From the NCBI RefSeq assembly GCF_002276045.1, contig NZ_NQMR01000016.1, forward strand, positions 1 to 64,000: a stretch of 64,000 bases of DNA, in the 5' to 3' direction. This document shows positions 52,804 to 61,776 of the stretch, piece by piece. The notes beneath the pieces were generated by a model that was not told the DNA's origin, ran no database searches, and saw nothing but the letters and a program-made list of their open reading frames with translations. Both the position numbers and the translations under genes were made by a program. Every line of letters begins with the position of its first letter. Position 1 is the stretch's first letter. Source of the stretch: Pseudoalteromonas sp. NBT06-2. GTDB lineage: Bacteria > Pseudomonadota > Gammaproteobacteria > Enterobacterales > Alteromonadaceae.

Positions 52804-54918
52804 TTGCAATTTATCGCGTTAACATCAATTGGTATTGAAAATATTTTAGCTGACGAACTAAAACAGTTAGGAGCCCAAATTGGCAAACAAAGTGTCGGTT
52901 CTGTTGTGTTTGAAGCCGAGTTACCGCTTGCGCAAAAAATCTGTTTATCTACGCGTTTCGCGACGCGAATTTTGATGAAAATTGCAGAAAAAGAAAATGT
53001 AAAAAATAAAACTGATTTATATAACTTAGCCCGTTATCAAGCTTGGGGTGAGTGGTTAACGCCAAAAACCACCTTTGCAGTTGATTTCAGTGGTACTAAT
53101 ACAGAATTAAAAAATACACAGTTTTCAGGTTTAGTGATCAAAGATGCGATTGTTGATTACTTCCAAGATTTATATGAAACTCGTCCAGATGTTGATAAAC
53201 AAAATGCACAAGTTCGCATTGCAGCACGTTATCATCAAAACAAATTAGACTTGTACATAGATTATTCTGGTACAGGGTTATCACAACGTGGTTATCGTCA
53301 AGGGCAAGGTCGTGCACCTATAAAAGAGCATTTAGCTGCAGCGTTAATCCATCGAAGTGGATGGTTAAAAGATGTCTCTCAACCATTGTTTGATCCATGT
53401 TGTGGTTCAGGTACTTTATTAATCGAAGCTGCAGGTATGGCCAACAATCAAGCACCAGGCCTTAAAAAAGAGCAGTTTGCATTTGAGCGTTTACCAAACT
53501 TTAACGAATCACAATATCAAGAAGTAAGAGAAGAAGTTAGCGATTTACAATCCCCTAAAAAACTTTACTTAATTGGCCAAGATATTGATGGTTTTGTACT
53601 GTCTAAAGCTCAAAACAATGCCAGAGCTGCTGGCGTAGATCAACTCATAAAGTTTAGTAAAGGAGATGCAGCTAACCTTAAACCTGTTTCTAAACGTGCT
53701 GGTGTTGTACTTTCCAATTTACCTTATGGTGAGCGTATGGGAGGAACAGCGGAACTAATCAATTTATATAGAGGCATGGGGGTTGCTTTTAAGAAGCACT
53801 ATGCAGATTGGCACCTCGCTTTACTGAGCTCCGATGAAGCTTTATCTAAATTATTAAAAATTGTTCGCCATAAACGTTACAAGTTTAAAAATGGTCCGAT
53901 AGATTGTGTATTAAATACTTACATACTCGATGAAAAACAGGTTGTAGAATCAACACATTCAACAGAGTTAAATTATGAAGATTCAACTGCTTTTGCAAAC
54001 CGTTTAAAGAAAAACAAACAAGGTTTAAAAAATTGGTTAAAACAACATGGCATTACAACTTATCGTTTGTATGATGCTGATATTCCACAATATAATGTTG
54101 CAGTAGACATATATAATGACCACGCGGTTATTTATGAATATGCAGCCCCTAAAGAAGTTGATGAGCAAGTATCAAATAAACGACTTCAAGATATTATATA
54201 TTTAACAAGTAAACAACTAGACATACCAGCTGAAAAAATTGCCGTTAAAGTACGGAAAAAACAAAAAGGCGATTCTCAATACAGTACAATTTCACAACAA
54301 GACCAATCAATGGTAGTGGCTGAGTATGGTGCTAAATACAAAGTAAACATATTCGATTATTTAGATACCGGCTTATTTTTAGATCACCGTTTAGCACGTC
54401 AATATATTCAACAGAATGCACATGATAAGCGTTTCTTGAATTTATTTGCTTATACAGGTACAGCGTCTGTTCAAGCTGCAATCGGAGGCGCTAAATCTAT
54501 TACAACTGTTGATATGTCGAAAACATATATCAATTGGGGTAAAGAAAACTTTGAACTCAATAATATTCAGAATCCGCGATATCGTTTTTTCCAAGCCGAT
54601 TGTTTAGCATGGCTAGATAACGCTCAAGGTGAATATGATCTTATCTTCTTAGATCCACCTACATTCTCTAATTCAAAACGTATGACAGATGCATTTGATG
54701 TACAAAGAGATCACATTAAGTTATTTGAAACAACTAAAAAAATCCTAAGTGAAAATGGCGTGTTATTTTTCTCGAATAACAAACGTGGTTTTAAGATGGA
54801 TGAAGAAAAACTTAATGAATTAGGTTTACAGGCTAAAAATATCAGCGAAAAGACCCTATCTCCAGATTTTAAAAGAAACAAACACATTCACAATAGTTGG
54901 TTGATCACTCGTGTCTAA
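52804..54918 (+). CDS. rlmL: 23S rRNA methyltransferase RlmKL (m2G2445 / m7G2069)
   Basis: This bifunctional enzyme methylates two guanines of 23S rRNA. The 704 residues (E. coli 702) comprise an N-terminal THUMP region at about 45-155, the RlmL methyltransferase domain (FDPCCGSGTLLIEAAG, then SNLPYGERMGG) and the RlmK domain from about 430 (FLNLFAYTGTASVQAA, LDPPTFSNSKRM). The start is TTG at 52804 with an AAGGA ribosome site at good distance, and no nearby ATG fits the family's N-terminus. It overlaps the glutaredoxin-like gene by 8 bp, with uup next, as in the E. coli rlmL-uup order. Confidence 0.96.
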   Translation: MQFIALTSIGIENILADELKQLGAQIGKQSVGSVVFEAELPLAQKICLSTRFATRILMKIAEKENVKNKTDLYNLARYQAWGEWLTPKTTFAVDFSGTNTELKNTQFSGLVIKDAIVDYFQDLYETRPDVDKQNAQVRIAARYHQNKLDLYIDYSGTGLSQRGYRQGQGRAPIKEHLAAALIHRSGWLKDVSQPLFDPCCGSGTLLIEAAGMANNQAPGLKKEQFAFERLPNFNESQYQEVREEVSDLQSPKKLYLIGQDIDGFVLSKAQNNARAAGVDQLIKFSKGDAANLKPVSKRAGVVLSNLPYGERMGGTAELINLYRGMGVAFKKHYADWHLALLSSDEALSKLLKIVRHKRYKFKNGPIDCVLNTYILDEKQVVESTHSTELNYEDSTAFANRLKKNKQGLKNWLKQHGITTYRLYDADIPQYNVAVDIYNDHAVIYEYAAPKEVDEQVSNKRLQDIIYLTSKQLDIPAEKIAVKVRKKQKGDSQYSTISQQDQSMVVAEYGAKYKVNIFDYLDTGLFLDHRLARQYIQQNAHDKRFLNLFAYTGTASVQAAIGGAKSITTVDMSKTYINWGKENFELNNIQNPRYRFFQADCLAWLDNAQGEYDLIFLDPPTFSNSKRMTDAFDVQRDHIKLFETTKKILSENGVLFFSNNKRGFKMDEEKLNELGLQAKNISEKTLSPDFKRNKHIHNSWLITRV

Positions 54919-55135
54919 AGTGACTTTATATCATACTCAAGGTTGCCACTTATGTGAGCAAGCTTATGAGTTGTTAGTAAATATTTTTGATGTATCCGAT
55001 ATTATATTATTAGATATAATTGAAAGTGAAAATCATATGTCACTATATCAAACATCGATCCCAGTATTAGAAAATAATCAAAACGGTAACAAGTTATTTT
55101 GGCCGTTTAATGAACAAGATATAAAAGGTTTGTAA
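54911..55135 (+). CDS. Glutaredoxin-like protein
   Basis: The 74 residues have the glutaredoxin/DUF836 pattern. A redox CHLC motif is at residues 12-15 (YHTQGCHLCEQAYELL), and a conserved SIPVLE lies near residue 50 as the cis-Pro region. The start is GTG, overlapping the end of rlmL by 8 bp, and the stop overlaps the uup ATG by one base, so the three genes are translationally coupled. It is probably a cytosolic thiol-disulfide protein whose partner is unknown. Confidence 0.82.
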   Translation: MSKVTLYHTQGCHLCEQAYELLVNIFDVSDIILLDIIESENHMSLYQTSIPVLENNQNGNKLFWPFNEQDIKGL

Positions 55136-57060
55136 TGGACTTAATAAGAATAACAAGTGCTAGACTTGCGTTTGGCACTCACTGCTTACTTGATAATGCA
55201 GAAGCAATAATTGAAAACGGCGAACGTGTATGTATCGTTGGCCGAAATGGAGCGGGTAAATCAACACTTTTAAAAATACTTGATGGTGAAGTACTTTTAG
55301 ATGACGGTAATATTAACCGTGTAAATGATTTAAAGATATCTCGTTTAGAACAAGATCCACCAAAAGGTGCTATCGGAACTGTTTTTGATTATGTTGCTCA
55401 AGGCCTTCCAGGTATGGCACAGTTACTTATTGATTTCCATCATGTTAGTACTCAGCTACAAACGGAATGTACTGATCATCTCCTCAAAAAATTAGAACGC
55501 TTATCTGATGAACTAGAGTCTAAAGATGGATGGAGATTCGATTCACAAATTAACTTGGTTTTGAGTCAATTAAAACTAGATCCTGAAGCTGAATTAGAAT
55601 CACTTTCTGGTGGTTGGCTTAGAAAAGTAGCACTGGCCAAAGCATTAGTATGTGACCCAGATTTACTTTTATTAGATGAACCAACAAACCATTTAGATTT
55701 AGCAAGTGTACTTTGGTTAGAAAAATTCCTAAAAGAGTTTAAAGGAGCCATTGTATTCATATCTCATGACCGTGCATTCATTCGCTCACTTGCTACTAGA
55801 ATACTCGATTTAGATCGCAGTAAGCTTGTATCTTACCCTGGTGATTATGCTTTATATATAGAACAAAAAGAGCATGATTTAAAAGTAGAAGAACAACAAA
55901 ATGCATTATTTGATAAAAAATTAGCGGAAGAAGAAACTTGGGTCAGGCAGGGTATTAAAGCACGAAGAACTCGAAATGAAGGGCGTGTTCGTTCGTTAGA
56001 GGCGCTTAGAAATGAACGAAAACAACGAATTGAAAAAGTAGGTAAAGCTGATTTTAACGTTGAAATTGCACAAAGATCTGGCAAACTTGTTTTTGAAGCT
56101 GAAAATCTATCTCATGCATTTAAAGATTTAACAATCGTAAAAGATTTTTCGACTCTTGTAATTAGAGGGGATAAAATTGGTTTAGTTGGTCCTAATGGTA
56201 TTGGTAAAACAACCCTGTTAAAACTTCTTTTTGGCCAATTAGAAGCTCAAAGCGGTACTATAAAGCAAGGTACAAATTTAGATGTCGCTTATTTCGATCA
56301 ATACCGAGCAGTGCTTGATGAAGAAGCAACGGTACAAGAAAATGTTGCTGAAGGTAAACAAGAAGTACTCGTGGGTGGTAAACACCGTCATGTGCTTGGT
56401 TATTTACAAGACTTCTTATTCCCTCCTGCGCGTGCGCGCACACCGGTTAAAGCATTATCTGGCGGTGAAAAAAACCGCTTACTGCTTGCTAAATTGTTTT
56501 TAAAGCCGTCTAATATACTCGTCCTTGATGAACCTACAAATGATTTAGATGTTGAAACACTTGAACTTTTAGAGGAAATCGTAGATAAATACGATGGTAC
56601 CGTATTAGTTGTAAGCCATGACCGTGAATTTATTGATAATACTTGTAGTAGTATTTGGGGCTTTGAAGGTAATGGTGTTGTTTCTGAAATAGTAGGTGGT
56701 TACACTGATTATCAAGAACATAAAAAATATAAAGAAGAACAAGCTAAAAAACTAACACAAAAAAGTGATGTTCAAAAACAAACTAATACAAAACCGTTAC
56801 AAAGTAATACAAAGGTGTCTTCAGATAGTAAATCTAAAAAGCTATCATATAAATTACAACTAGAGCTAGAACAATTACCAGCCCTACTTGAAACTTTAGA
56901 AAATGAAGTTAAAGCACTACAAACTGAAGTGACAAGCGCTGATTTTTATAAACAATCAAGTGACATTACTCAAGTTAAATTGAACGAATTGGCCCAAGCC
57001 GAGTCCAAACTCGAAGTTGCGTTTGAGCGCTGGGAAGAATTAGAAGAATTAAAAGGTTAG
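55135..57060 (+). CDS. uup: ABC-F family ATPase Uup
   Basis: This soluble ABC-F protein is linked in E. coli to precise excision of transposons and ribosome-associated functions. The 641 residues hold two ATPase domains. The first has Walker A GRNGAGKST at 36-44, LSGGWLRKVALAKAL and LLLLDEPTNHLD. The second has GPNGIGKTTLL, LSGGEKNRLLLAKLF and ILVLDEPTNDLD. A linker rich in Arg/Glu separates them, and the C-terminus is the Uup-type coiled coil (about 555-640). No membrane segments are present. It follows rlmL and the glutaredoxin-like gene. Confidence 0.95.
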   Translation: MDLIRITSARLAFGTHCLLDNAEAIIENGERVCIVGRNGAGKSTLLKILDGEVLLDDGNINRVNDLKISRLEQDPPKGAIGTVFDYVAQGLPGMAQLLIDFHHVSTQLQTECTDHLLKKLERLSDELESKDGWRFDSQINLVLSQLKLDPEAELESLSGGWLRKVALAKALVCDPDLLLLDEPTNHLDLASVLWLEKFLKEFKGAIVFISHDRAFIRSLATRILDLDRSKLVSYPGDYALYIEQKEHDLKVEEQQNALFDKKLAEEETWVRQGIKARRTRNEGRVRSLEALRNERKQRIEKVGKADFNVEIAQRSGKLVFEAENLSHAFKDLTIVKDFSTLVIRGDKIGLVGPNGIGKTTLLKLLFGQLEAQSGTIKQGTNLDVAYFDQYRAVLDEEATVQENVAEGKQEVLVGGKHRHVLGYLQDFLFPPARARTPVKALSGGEKNRLLLAKLFLKPSNILVLDEPTNDLDVETLELLEEIVDKYDGTVLVVSHDREFIDNTCSSIWGFEGNGVVSEIVGGYTDYQEHKKYKEEQAKKLTQKSDVQKQTNTKPLQSNTKVSSDSKSKKLSYKLQLELEQLPALLETLENEVKALQTEVTSADFYKQSSDITQVKLNELAQAESKLEVAFERWEELEELKG

Positions 57061-57072
57061 TAGTAGGTCACA

Positions 57073-58812
57073 ATGAAATATAAATTAACCGCGCTTGCGG
57101 TAGCAACAGTTTTAAGTACACAAGTTAATGCTGCGACATATGAAGTTGTAGAATTAGGTAATTCGCAAACGGCTAAACATAGTTATGTTACAGATTTTAA
57201 TAATGATGGCACAGCAATAGGAGCTGTACGAGGTAATTTTAATTTACCAATTGATATTAGTGCTATCGACTTTGAAGATAATACACTTAAAAATGCTTGG
57301 AATAATCAAGATAAATATGAAGAAAGTATAGATAAAGAAATCACTTTTACTTTGCAAGATATTGAAGCAGGTAATTTAAATGCTGATGCACTTACCTTTA
57401 TGTTGTCTTTTTTGTCTGGCAAAAAAACTGATCCTAATTGGCAGAAAATCGAAGATGCAGCGGTTGTTTCTTTTGTAAGTGGGCCTCAAGAACAAATAAT
57501 TTTTGATTCACAACTTTTAATTGATTCAGGTAATTATCAATATGATGGTCTGAGTAGATCAGTTGTCAATAACCTAACAGCTATTTCAGAGAATGGGGTA
57601 AAAGTAGGATGGGGAAGCTCTGTTTACACAAAAGAAATGTTCACACCAGAAGATGAAACCCAAGAAGAACTATTCTACGTACGTGAATTTGAAAGCCGCG
57701 GGATAGTAATTAAACCTGATGGTAGTCATATCACTATAGAGCCAGAATTTAATGAGCATGGTGGTATGAGTATTATCACTGACATCTCTCAAAGAGAGGG
57801 CGGTGGCTATGTGTTAGTAGGAGATGTGTCAACTGGCATACCTGAAGACCGTCAAAAGAATTTAGATGATAATTGTGATGGTAAAGATGAACCAGAAACT
57901 GTTTGTGTTTGGCAATACAAAAATCAAACTAATCAATTATTTGATCGACGTGCAGTAAAGTGGACGTTAGATTCTGAGTTTAATGTAACAAATACCGAGA
58001 CTTTAGGTTTGGCATTAACACCTGAAGAAGATGAAGATTTTGCTTTTAAAAGTACAGCTTTAACTGTCAATCAAGTAGGCATTGTTGCTGGTTATTCTCA
58101 TATGAGATGGAAAGATACTGATACTATAGTCACTATGCCGGCATACTTTAAAGATGGTGAAGCACAAGGCTTTATTGATCAAGAAGATGATTGGTTTGGC
58201 GGTCAAGCATCAGATATTAATGATAATAATATTATTGTCGGTTATGCAAATAAAACGATTAGTGGTACTACTCGTACTAAGTTTTATTACCATGACATTA
58301 ATACTGGTCAAACAATATTCCCAGAAGATTATTTCTCAAGCTCAAGCTCAATTGCAAGAGATATCAATAATAAGGGGATTATTGTAGGAGAAGGTGAGAT
58401 TGAAACAAATACTTCTTCCAACAGAAGAAGAGAAGCTTTCATGTATGAAATCCATGCAGAAAATTTTACAAACATAAATGATTTATTACCTTGTTATGCA
58501 AGTAATGGTGAAGACAGATATCCTTATGTTGTGGCTGAAGCAACTGGTATTAATGAAAACAATGAAATCATTGGATCAGCTACTAAAACAGTTAAAAAAC
58601 GTGATGCCAAAGGTAATGTTGTAATTGATAGTACGGGTCAAGAAGAATTTGAGAGTATTGTTGTAGCAGTTAAACTCGTACCAACTGGAGGTGAAGTTGA
58701 AAAATGTTCAACACAAGCATCTGAAACATATGAAAGACAAGGTGCAAGCTTTGGTTTCTTGAGTGTCATACTACTCCCATTTGTCGCAATTCGAAGAAGG
58801 TTTTTTTCTTAA
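57073..58812 (+). CDS. DUF3466 family surface/periplasmic protein with a C-terminal sorting-like tail
   Basis: A signal peptide (cleaved near VNAA, residue 20) is followed by a 540-residue mature protein. It has repeated motifs such as FNNDGTAIGAVRG, INDNNIIVGYAN, INNKGIIVGEGE and INENNEIIGSATK, each a strand-turn unit typical of DUF3466. The C-terminus is GASFGFLSVILLPFVAIRRR and a few more residues. This combination of small residues, one hydrophobic helix and an arginine cluster resembles GlyGly-CTERM or related sorting tails. The function is unknown; it is possibly a secreted or surface-anchored protein. It lies 12 bp after uup. Confidence 0.78.
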   Translation: MKYKLTALAVATVLSTQVNAATYEVVELGNSQTAKHSYVTDFNNDGTAIGAVRGNFNLPIDISAIDFEDNTLKNAWNNQDKYEESIDKEITFTLQDIEAGNLNADALTFMLSFLSGKKTDPNWQKIEDAAVVSFVSGPQEQIIFDSQLLIDSGNYQYDGLSRSVVNNLTAISENGVKVGWGSSVYTKEMFTPEDETQEELFYVREFESRGIVIKPDGSHITIEPEFNEHGGMSIITDISQREGGGYVLVGDVSTGIPEDRQKNLDDNCDGKDEPETVCVWQYKNQTNQLFDRRAVKWTLDSEFNVTNTETLGLALTPEEDEDFAFKSTALTVNQVGIVAGYSHMRWKDTDTIVTMPAYFKDGEAQGFIDQEDDWFGGQASDINDNNIIVGYANKTISGTTRTKFYYHDINTGQTIFPEDYFSSSSSIARDINNKGIIVGEGEIETNTSSNRRREAFMYEIHAENFTNINDLLPCYASNGEDRYPYVVAEATGINENNEIIGSATKTVKKRDAKGNVVIDSTGQEEFESIVVAVKLVPTGGEVEKCSTQASETYERQGASFGFLSVILLPFVAIRRRFFS

Positions 58813-58840
58813 TTGCCTGAGATTTAGTACCAGCTGCAAT

Positions 58841-58866
58841 AAAAAACCGCTTAATAGCGGTTTTTT
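58841..58866. terminator. Bidirectional terminator between DUF3466 and DUF2062 genes
   Basis: The 9-bp stem AAAAACCGC/GCGGTTTTT has a TTAATA loop. A/T runs on both sides make it usable for both converging genes. Confidence 0.88.
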
Positions 58867-58898
58867 ATTTTATAAATTATCAAAAATTATACTAATAT

Positions 58899-59405
58899 TT
58901 ATTTATGGCGTTTTTTCCATGCCCTTCGAACTGATGTTTGCCATAAAACATCTATACCAAAATATCCGATTAATGCCGCGACAGAGGCGCAAATTAAGCT
59001 ACCAAGTATAAAAGCGGGTCCTATAGTTGATAAGCTGTCTATTAACCATTGTACTGTGGGGGCAAATGAAAAATCTTGTCCATGTTGGCCTAATACTGTT
59101 GCACCTACTAAGTAGGAGCCATAAAAAATTGGCGTCATGGTGAGCGGGTTAGTGATCCAAACTAATGCAATCGAAAGAGGCAAGTTAACACGAAAAGGAA
59201 TTGCTAAAGCTGCAGCTAATAGCATTTGAAAAGGAACAGGTATGAAAGCAAAAAATAAACCTATTGCAAAAGCGCCTCTCGCTGAACGGCGATTTAAATG
59301 CCATAAGTTTGCATCATGTAATAATGAACCAAATATTTTAAGTGATTTATTATTTTTAATCTTATCGTGATCTGGTAAAAAACGTTGAATGATTTTTTTT
59401 GCCAT
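58899..59405 (-). CDS. DUF2062 family membrane protein
   Basis: The 168 residues carry the DUF2062 pattern: RRSARGAFAIGLFFAFIPVPFQ at the first helix, then PLSIALVWITNPLTMTPIFYG, and two further C-terminal helices. It is an inner-membrane protein of unknown function, common in gammaproteobacteria next to comEC. I chose ATG 59405 (MAKKIIQRFLP), the usual family start. Its start codon is only about nine bases from the comEC ATG on the opposite strand. Confidence 0.85.
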   Translation of the reverse strand: MAKKIIQRFLPDHDKIKNNKSLKIFGSLLHDANLWHLNRRSARGAFAIGLFFAFIPVPFQMLLAAALAIPFRVNLPLSIALVWITNPLTMTPIFYGSYLVGATVLGQHGQDFSFAPTVQWLIDSLSTIGPAFILGSLICASVAALIGYFGIDVLWQTSVRRAWKKRHK

Positions 59406-59414
59406 GACGCTAAA

Positions 59415-61679
59415 ATGTTTCCTTATAGTCAAATCTGTTTTGGATTTGTTTTTGGATGCTTATTGTCGCTGTTTCAGTTTAATACACCAGTCTTTTTTGC
59501 AATTTTTGCATGTATTTTGATATTAAGTTTATATTTTAAACGCTTTAGAATTTTAGTACTTAGCATTCTTGCTGCAACCATTTATTTACTTGCTTATTAC
59601 CATATATTTTATAACTGGGAGTTACCTCAATATCAAAGAGGTAAAAGTTACAAGATTGATGCTCAAGTTATAAAAATTTATGAACCGCTTATAAATACAG
59701 GTAACAATATTGAACATCCTATATATTTTAAAGCTAAATTACTAAAATTAGATCATGAAAATATAAAACAAACTGTATATATAAATTTATCTTGGTATAA
59801 AAATAAACCGCAGCTCAATGTTAATGATACCTTAACTGCCAATGTAAAGGTAAAACCTTTTAGAAGTTTACAAAATTTTGGTGGGGCAAACAGTGAACTT
59901 TGGGCTTTTTATAATCATGTTAAAGCCAAAGGATATATTGATAATAAATTTGGTATAAAAATAATAAAAGATAATGCACCTGATACACAGAAAATCCTAC
60001 AACAAAAGATATCAACCGCATTTATAAAGTCGATCAATTATTGGTTCTATAAAGCAATTTTGTTTGGCGATAAATCTGCGATGCCTCATACATATAAAGA
60101 GAAGTTCAAAATTATGGGGATCAGTCATCTATTTGCTATTTCTGGTTTACATATAGGCATGATGTTTGCCATTGGATTTTACAGTGTAAAATTTATAATC
60201 ATCATATCTATGATAAAACCAAAACAGAAATTAAATATAAATACACTTTATACTTGTACAGGTTTTATTTTTGCTCTGACCTATACCTTATTGAGTGGCT
60301 GTTCTATTTCCGCAATTAGAGCATTAATTATGTTAGCTGTATTTTCTTTTATGTATATTAAAGGGGCTCAATATTTTAGTTATCGGGCACTGCAATATGC
60401 GTTAATAATCTCACTATTAATCAATCCATTTCAATTATTAAACCCTGGCATATATTTTTCATTCTTGGCTGTATATATATTAATTTTTAGTTATACAAAA
60501 TTTAGTATGGAACATAACACAGCATTAAAACGATTTTCATGGTTGGTTATTATTCAAATGAATTTAACAATTGGTTTATTTCCTTTAGTTTGGTTTTTCA
60601 ATGATGGCGCAAGTTTCATTGGAATATTTGTTAATTTAATTGCGATCCCATTGATGGCTTTATTTATTTTACCTAGCATAGTGATTATTTCATTTTCTTC
60701 ATTATTTAATTTATCTACCTCATTGTTATTATATTTAGACATGTTTCTAAGTGAGTTATTTTGGTATTTATCAGAACTTGAAGTTAATGTATTTTGGCTG
60801 CAATTAGGAGAACTCAGCTGGCAGTCATTAATATTAATTTATCTAACGCTATTTTTGTCATTTTCTTCATTTAAATTTTTTGTTTATTTACCTGTTTTTA
60901 TATTACTGGTCAATAAATTAACAGAACAAAAATCGATATGGCAAGTAGATATTTTGGATGTTGGCCATGGTCTTAGTGTCTTAATAAGTCAAAACAACAA
61001 AACATACGTTTATGATATAGGTGCTAAATATATGACCGGGTTGAGTATCGCGCAAACACAAATTATTCCATATATTAAAGGAAAAAATCTTACAATTAAA
61101 CACACTATGCTCAGTCATCGTGATAACGACCATGTCGGCGGATTACAGGATTGGATTAATTTTGGGTTGAAAGATACTTTGTTAATTAACACTAACCTTC
61201 CCCAAGAAATTGATACTTGTACTTTAGGACTGATGAAGTTTGGAGATCTAAAAATTCAAAATTTATGGCCTATCACTAAAAGTAAAAAATCAAATAATAA
61301 CTCATGTGTTGTTAAGGTTTCAGACGATAACTTTTCTATATTACTTCCAGGTGATATCCACAAGAACGCAGAGCTTGAATTAATTAGCAAGTCAGTAGAC
61401 TTAAAAGCAACAATATTAGTAAGCCCTCATCATGGCAGTAATACTTCTTCAAGTTCAGGGTTTATAGCAGCAGTTTCACCGAAATGGGTGATTCATTCAA
61501 GTGCATTTAATGGACGATGGTTAATGCCTCATAGTGAAGTAATGCATAGATACACAGAACTTGGCGTACAACAATTAACCACTGGTATATCAGGTCAGAT
61601 CAGAATTAAATTTTTTAGTGATAAGTATCTTATCGAAAGTACGAGAAGTAAGCAAAATTATTGGTTTTTAGTAAATTAA
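59415..61679 (+). CDS. comEC: DNA internalization-related competence protein ComEC/Rec2
   Basis: ComEC forms the inner-membrane channel for single-stranded DNA in natural transformation. About 754 residues are present. N-terminal helices are followed by the OB-like DUF4131 region (about 60-180), the multi-helix Competence domain (from KIMGISHLFAISGLHIGMMF to about residue 500) and a C-terminal metallo-beta-lactamase-like domain (VDILDVGHGLSVLIS, LSHRDNDHVGGL, LLPGDIHKNAE, VSPHHGSNTSSS). I use ATG 59415; an in-frame TTG at 59385 lies within the divergent gene. It appears intact, so DNA uptake is plausible if the pilus genes exist elsewhere. Confidence 0.92.
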   Translation: MFPYSQICFGFVFGCLLSLFQFNTPVFFAIFACILILSLYFKRFRILVLSILAATIYLLAYYHIFYNWELPQYQRGKSYKIDAQVIKIYEPLINTGNNIEHPIYFKAKLLKLDHENIKQTVYINLSWYKNKPQLNVNDTLTANVKVKPFRSLQNFGGANSELWAFYNHVKAKGYIDNKFGIKIIKDNAPDTQKILQQKISTAFIKSINYWFYKAILFGDKSAMPHTYKEKFKIMGISHLFAISGLHIGMMFAIGFYSVKFIIIISMIKPKQKLNINTLYTCTGFIFALTYTLLSGCSISAIRALIMLAVFSFMYIKGAQYFSYRALQYALIISLLINPFQLLNPGIYFSFLAVYILIFSYTKFSMEHNTALKRFSWLVIIQMNLTIGLFPLVWFFNDGASFIGIFVNLIAIPLMALFILPSIVIISFSSLFNLSTSLLLYLDMFLSELFWYLSELEVNVFWLQLGELSWQSLILIYLTLFLSFSSFKFFVYLPVFILLVNKLTEQKSIWQVDILDVGHGLSVLISQNNKTYVYDIGAKYMTGLSIAQTQIIPYIKGKNLTIKHTMLSHRDNDHVGGLQDWINFGLKDTLLINTNLPQEIDTCTLGLMKFGDLKIQNLWPITKSKKSNNNSCVVKVSDDNFSILLPGDIHKNAELELISKSVDLKATILVSPHHGSNTSSSSGFIAAVSPKWVIHSSAFNGRWLMPHSEVMHRYTELGVQQLTTGISGQIRIKFFSDKYLIESTRSKQNYWFLVN

Positions 61680-61776
61680 CCCATACATTATTATAATAGA
61701 ATTTGGGTTTTACCAGATGCAAGGATACAATAGTATTTCTTGATCGTATTTTAGATAATTACCAGAGAGTATTTTA

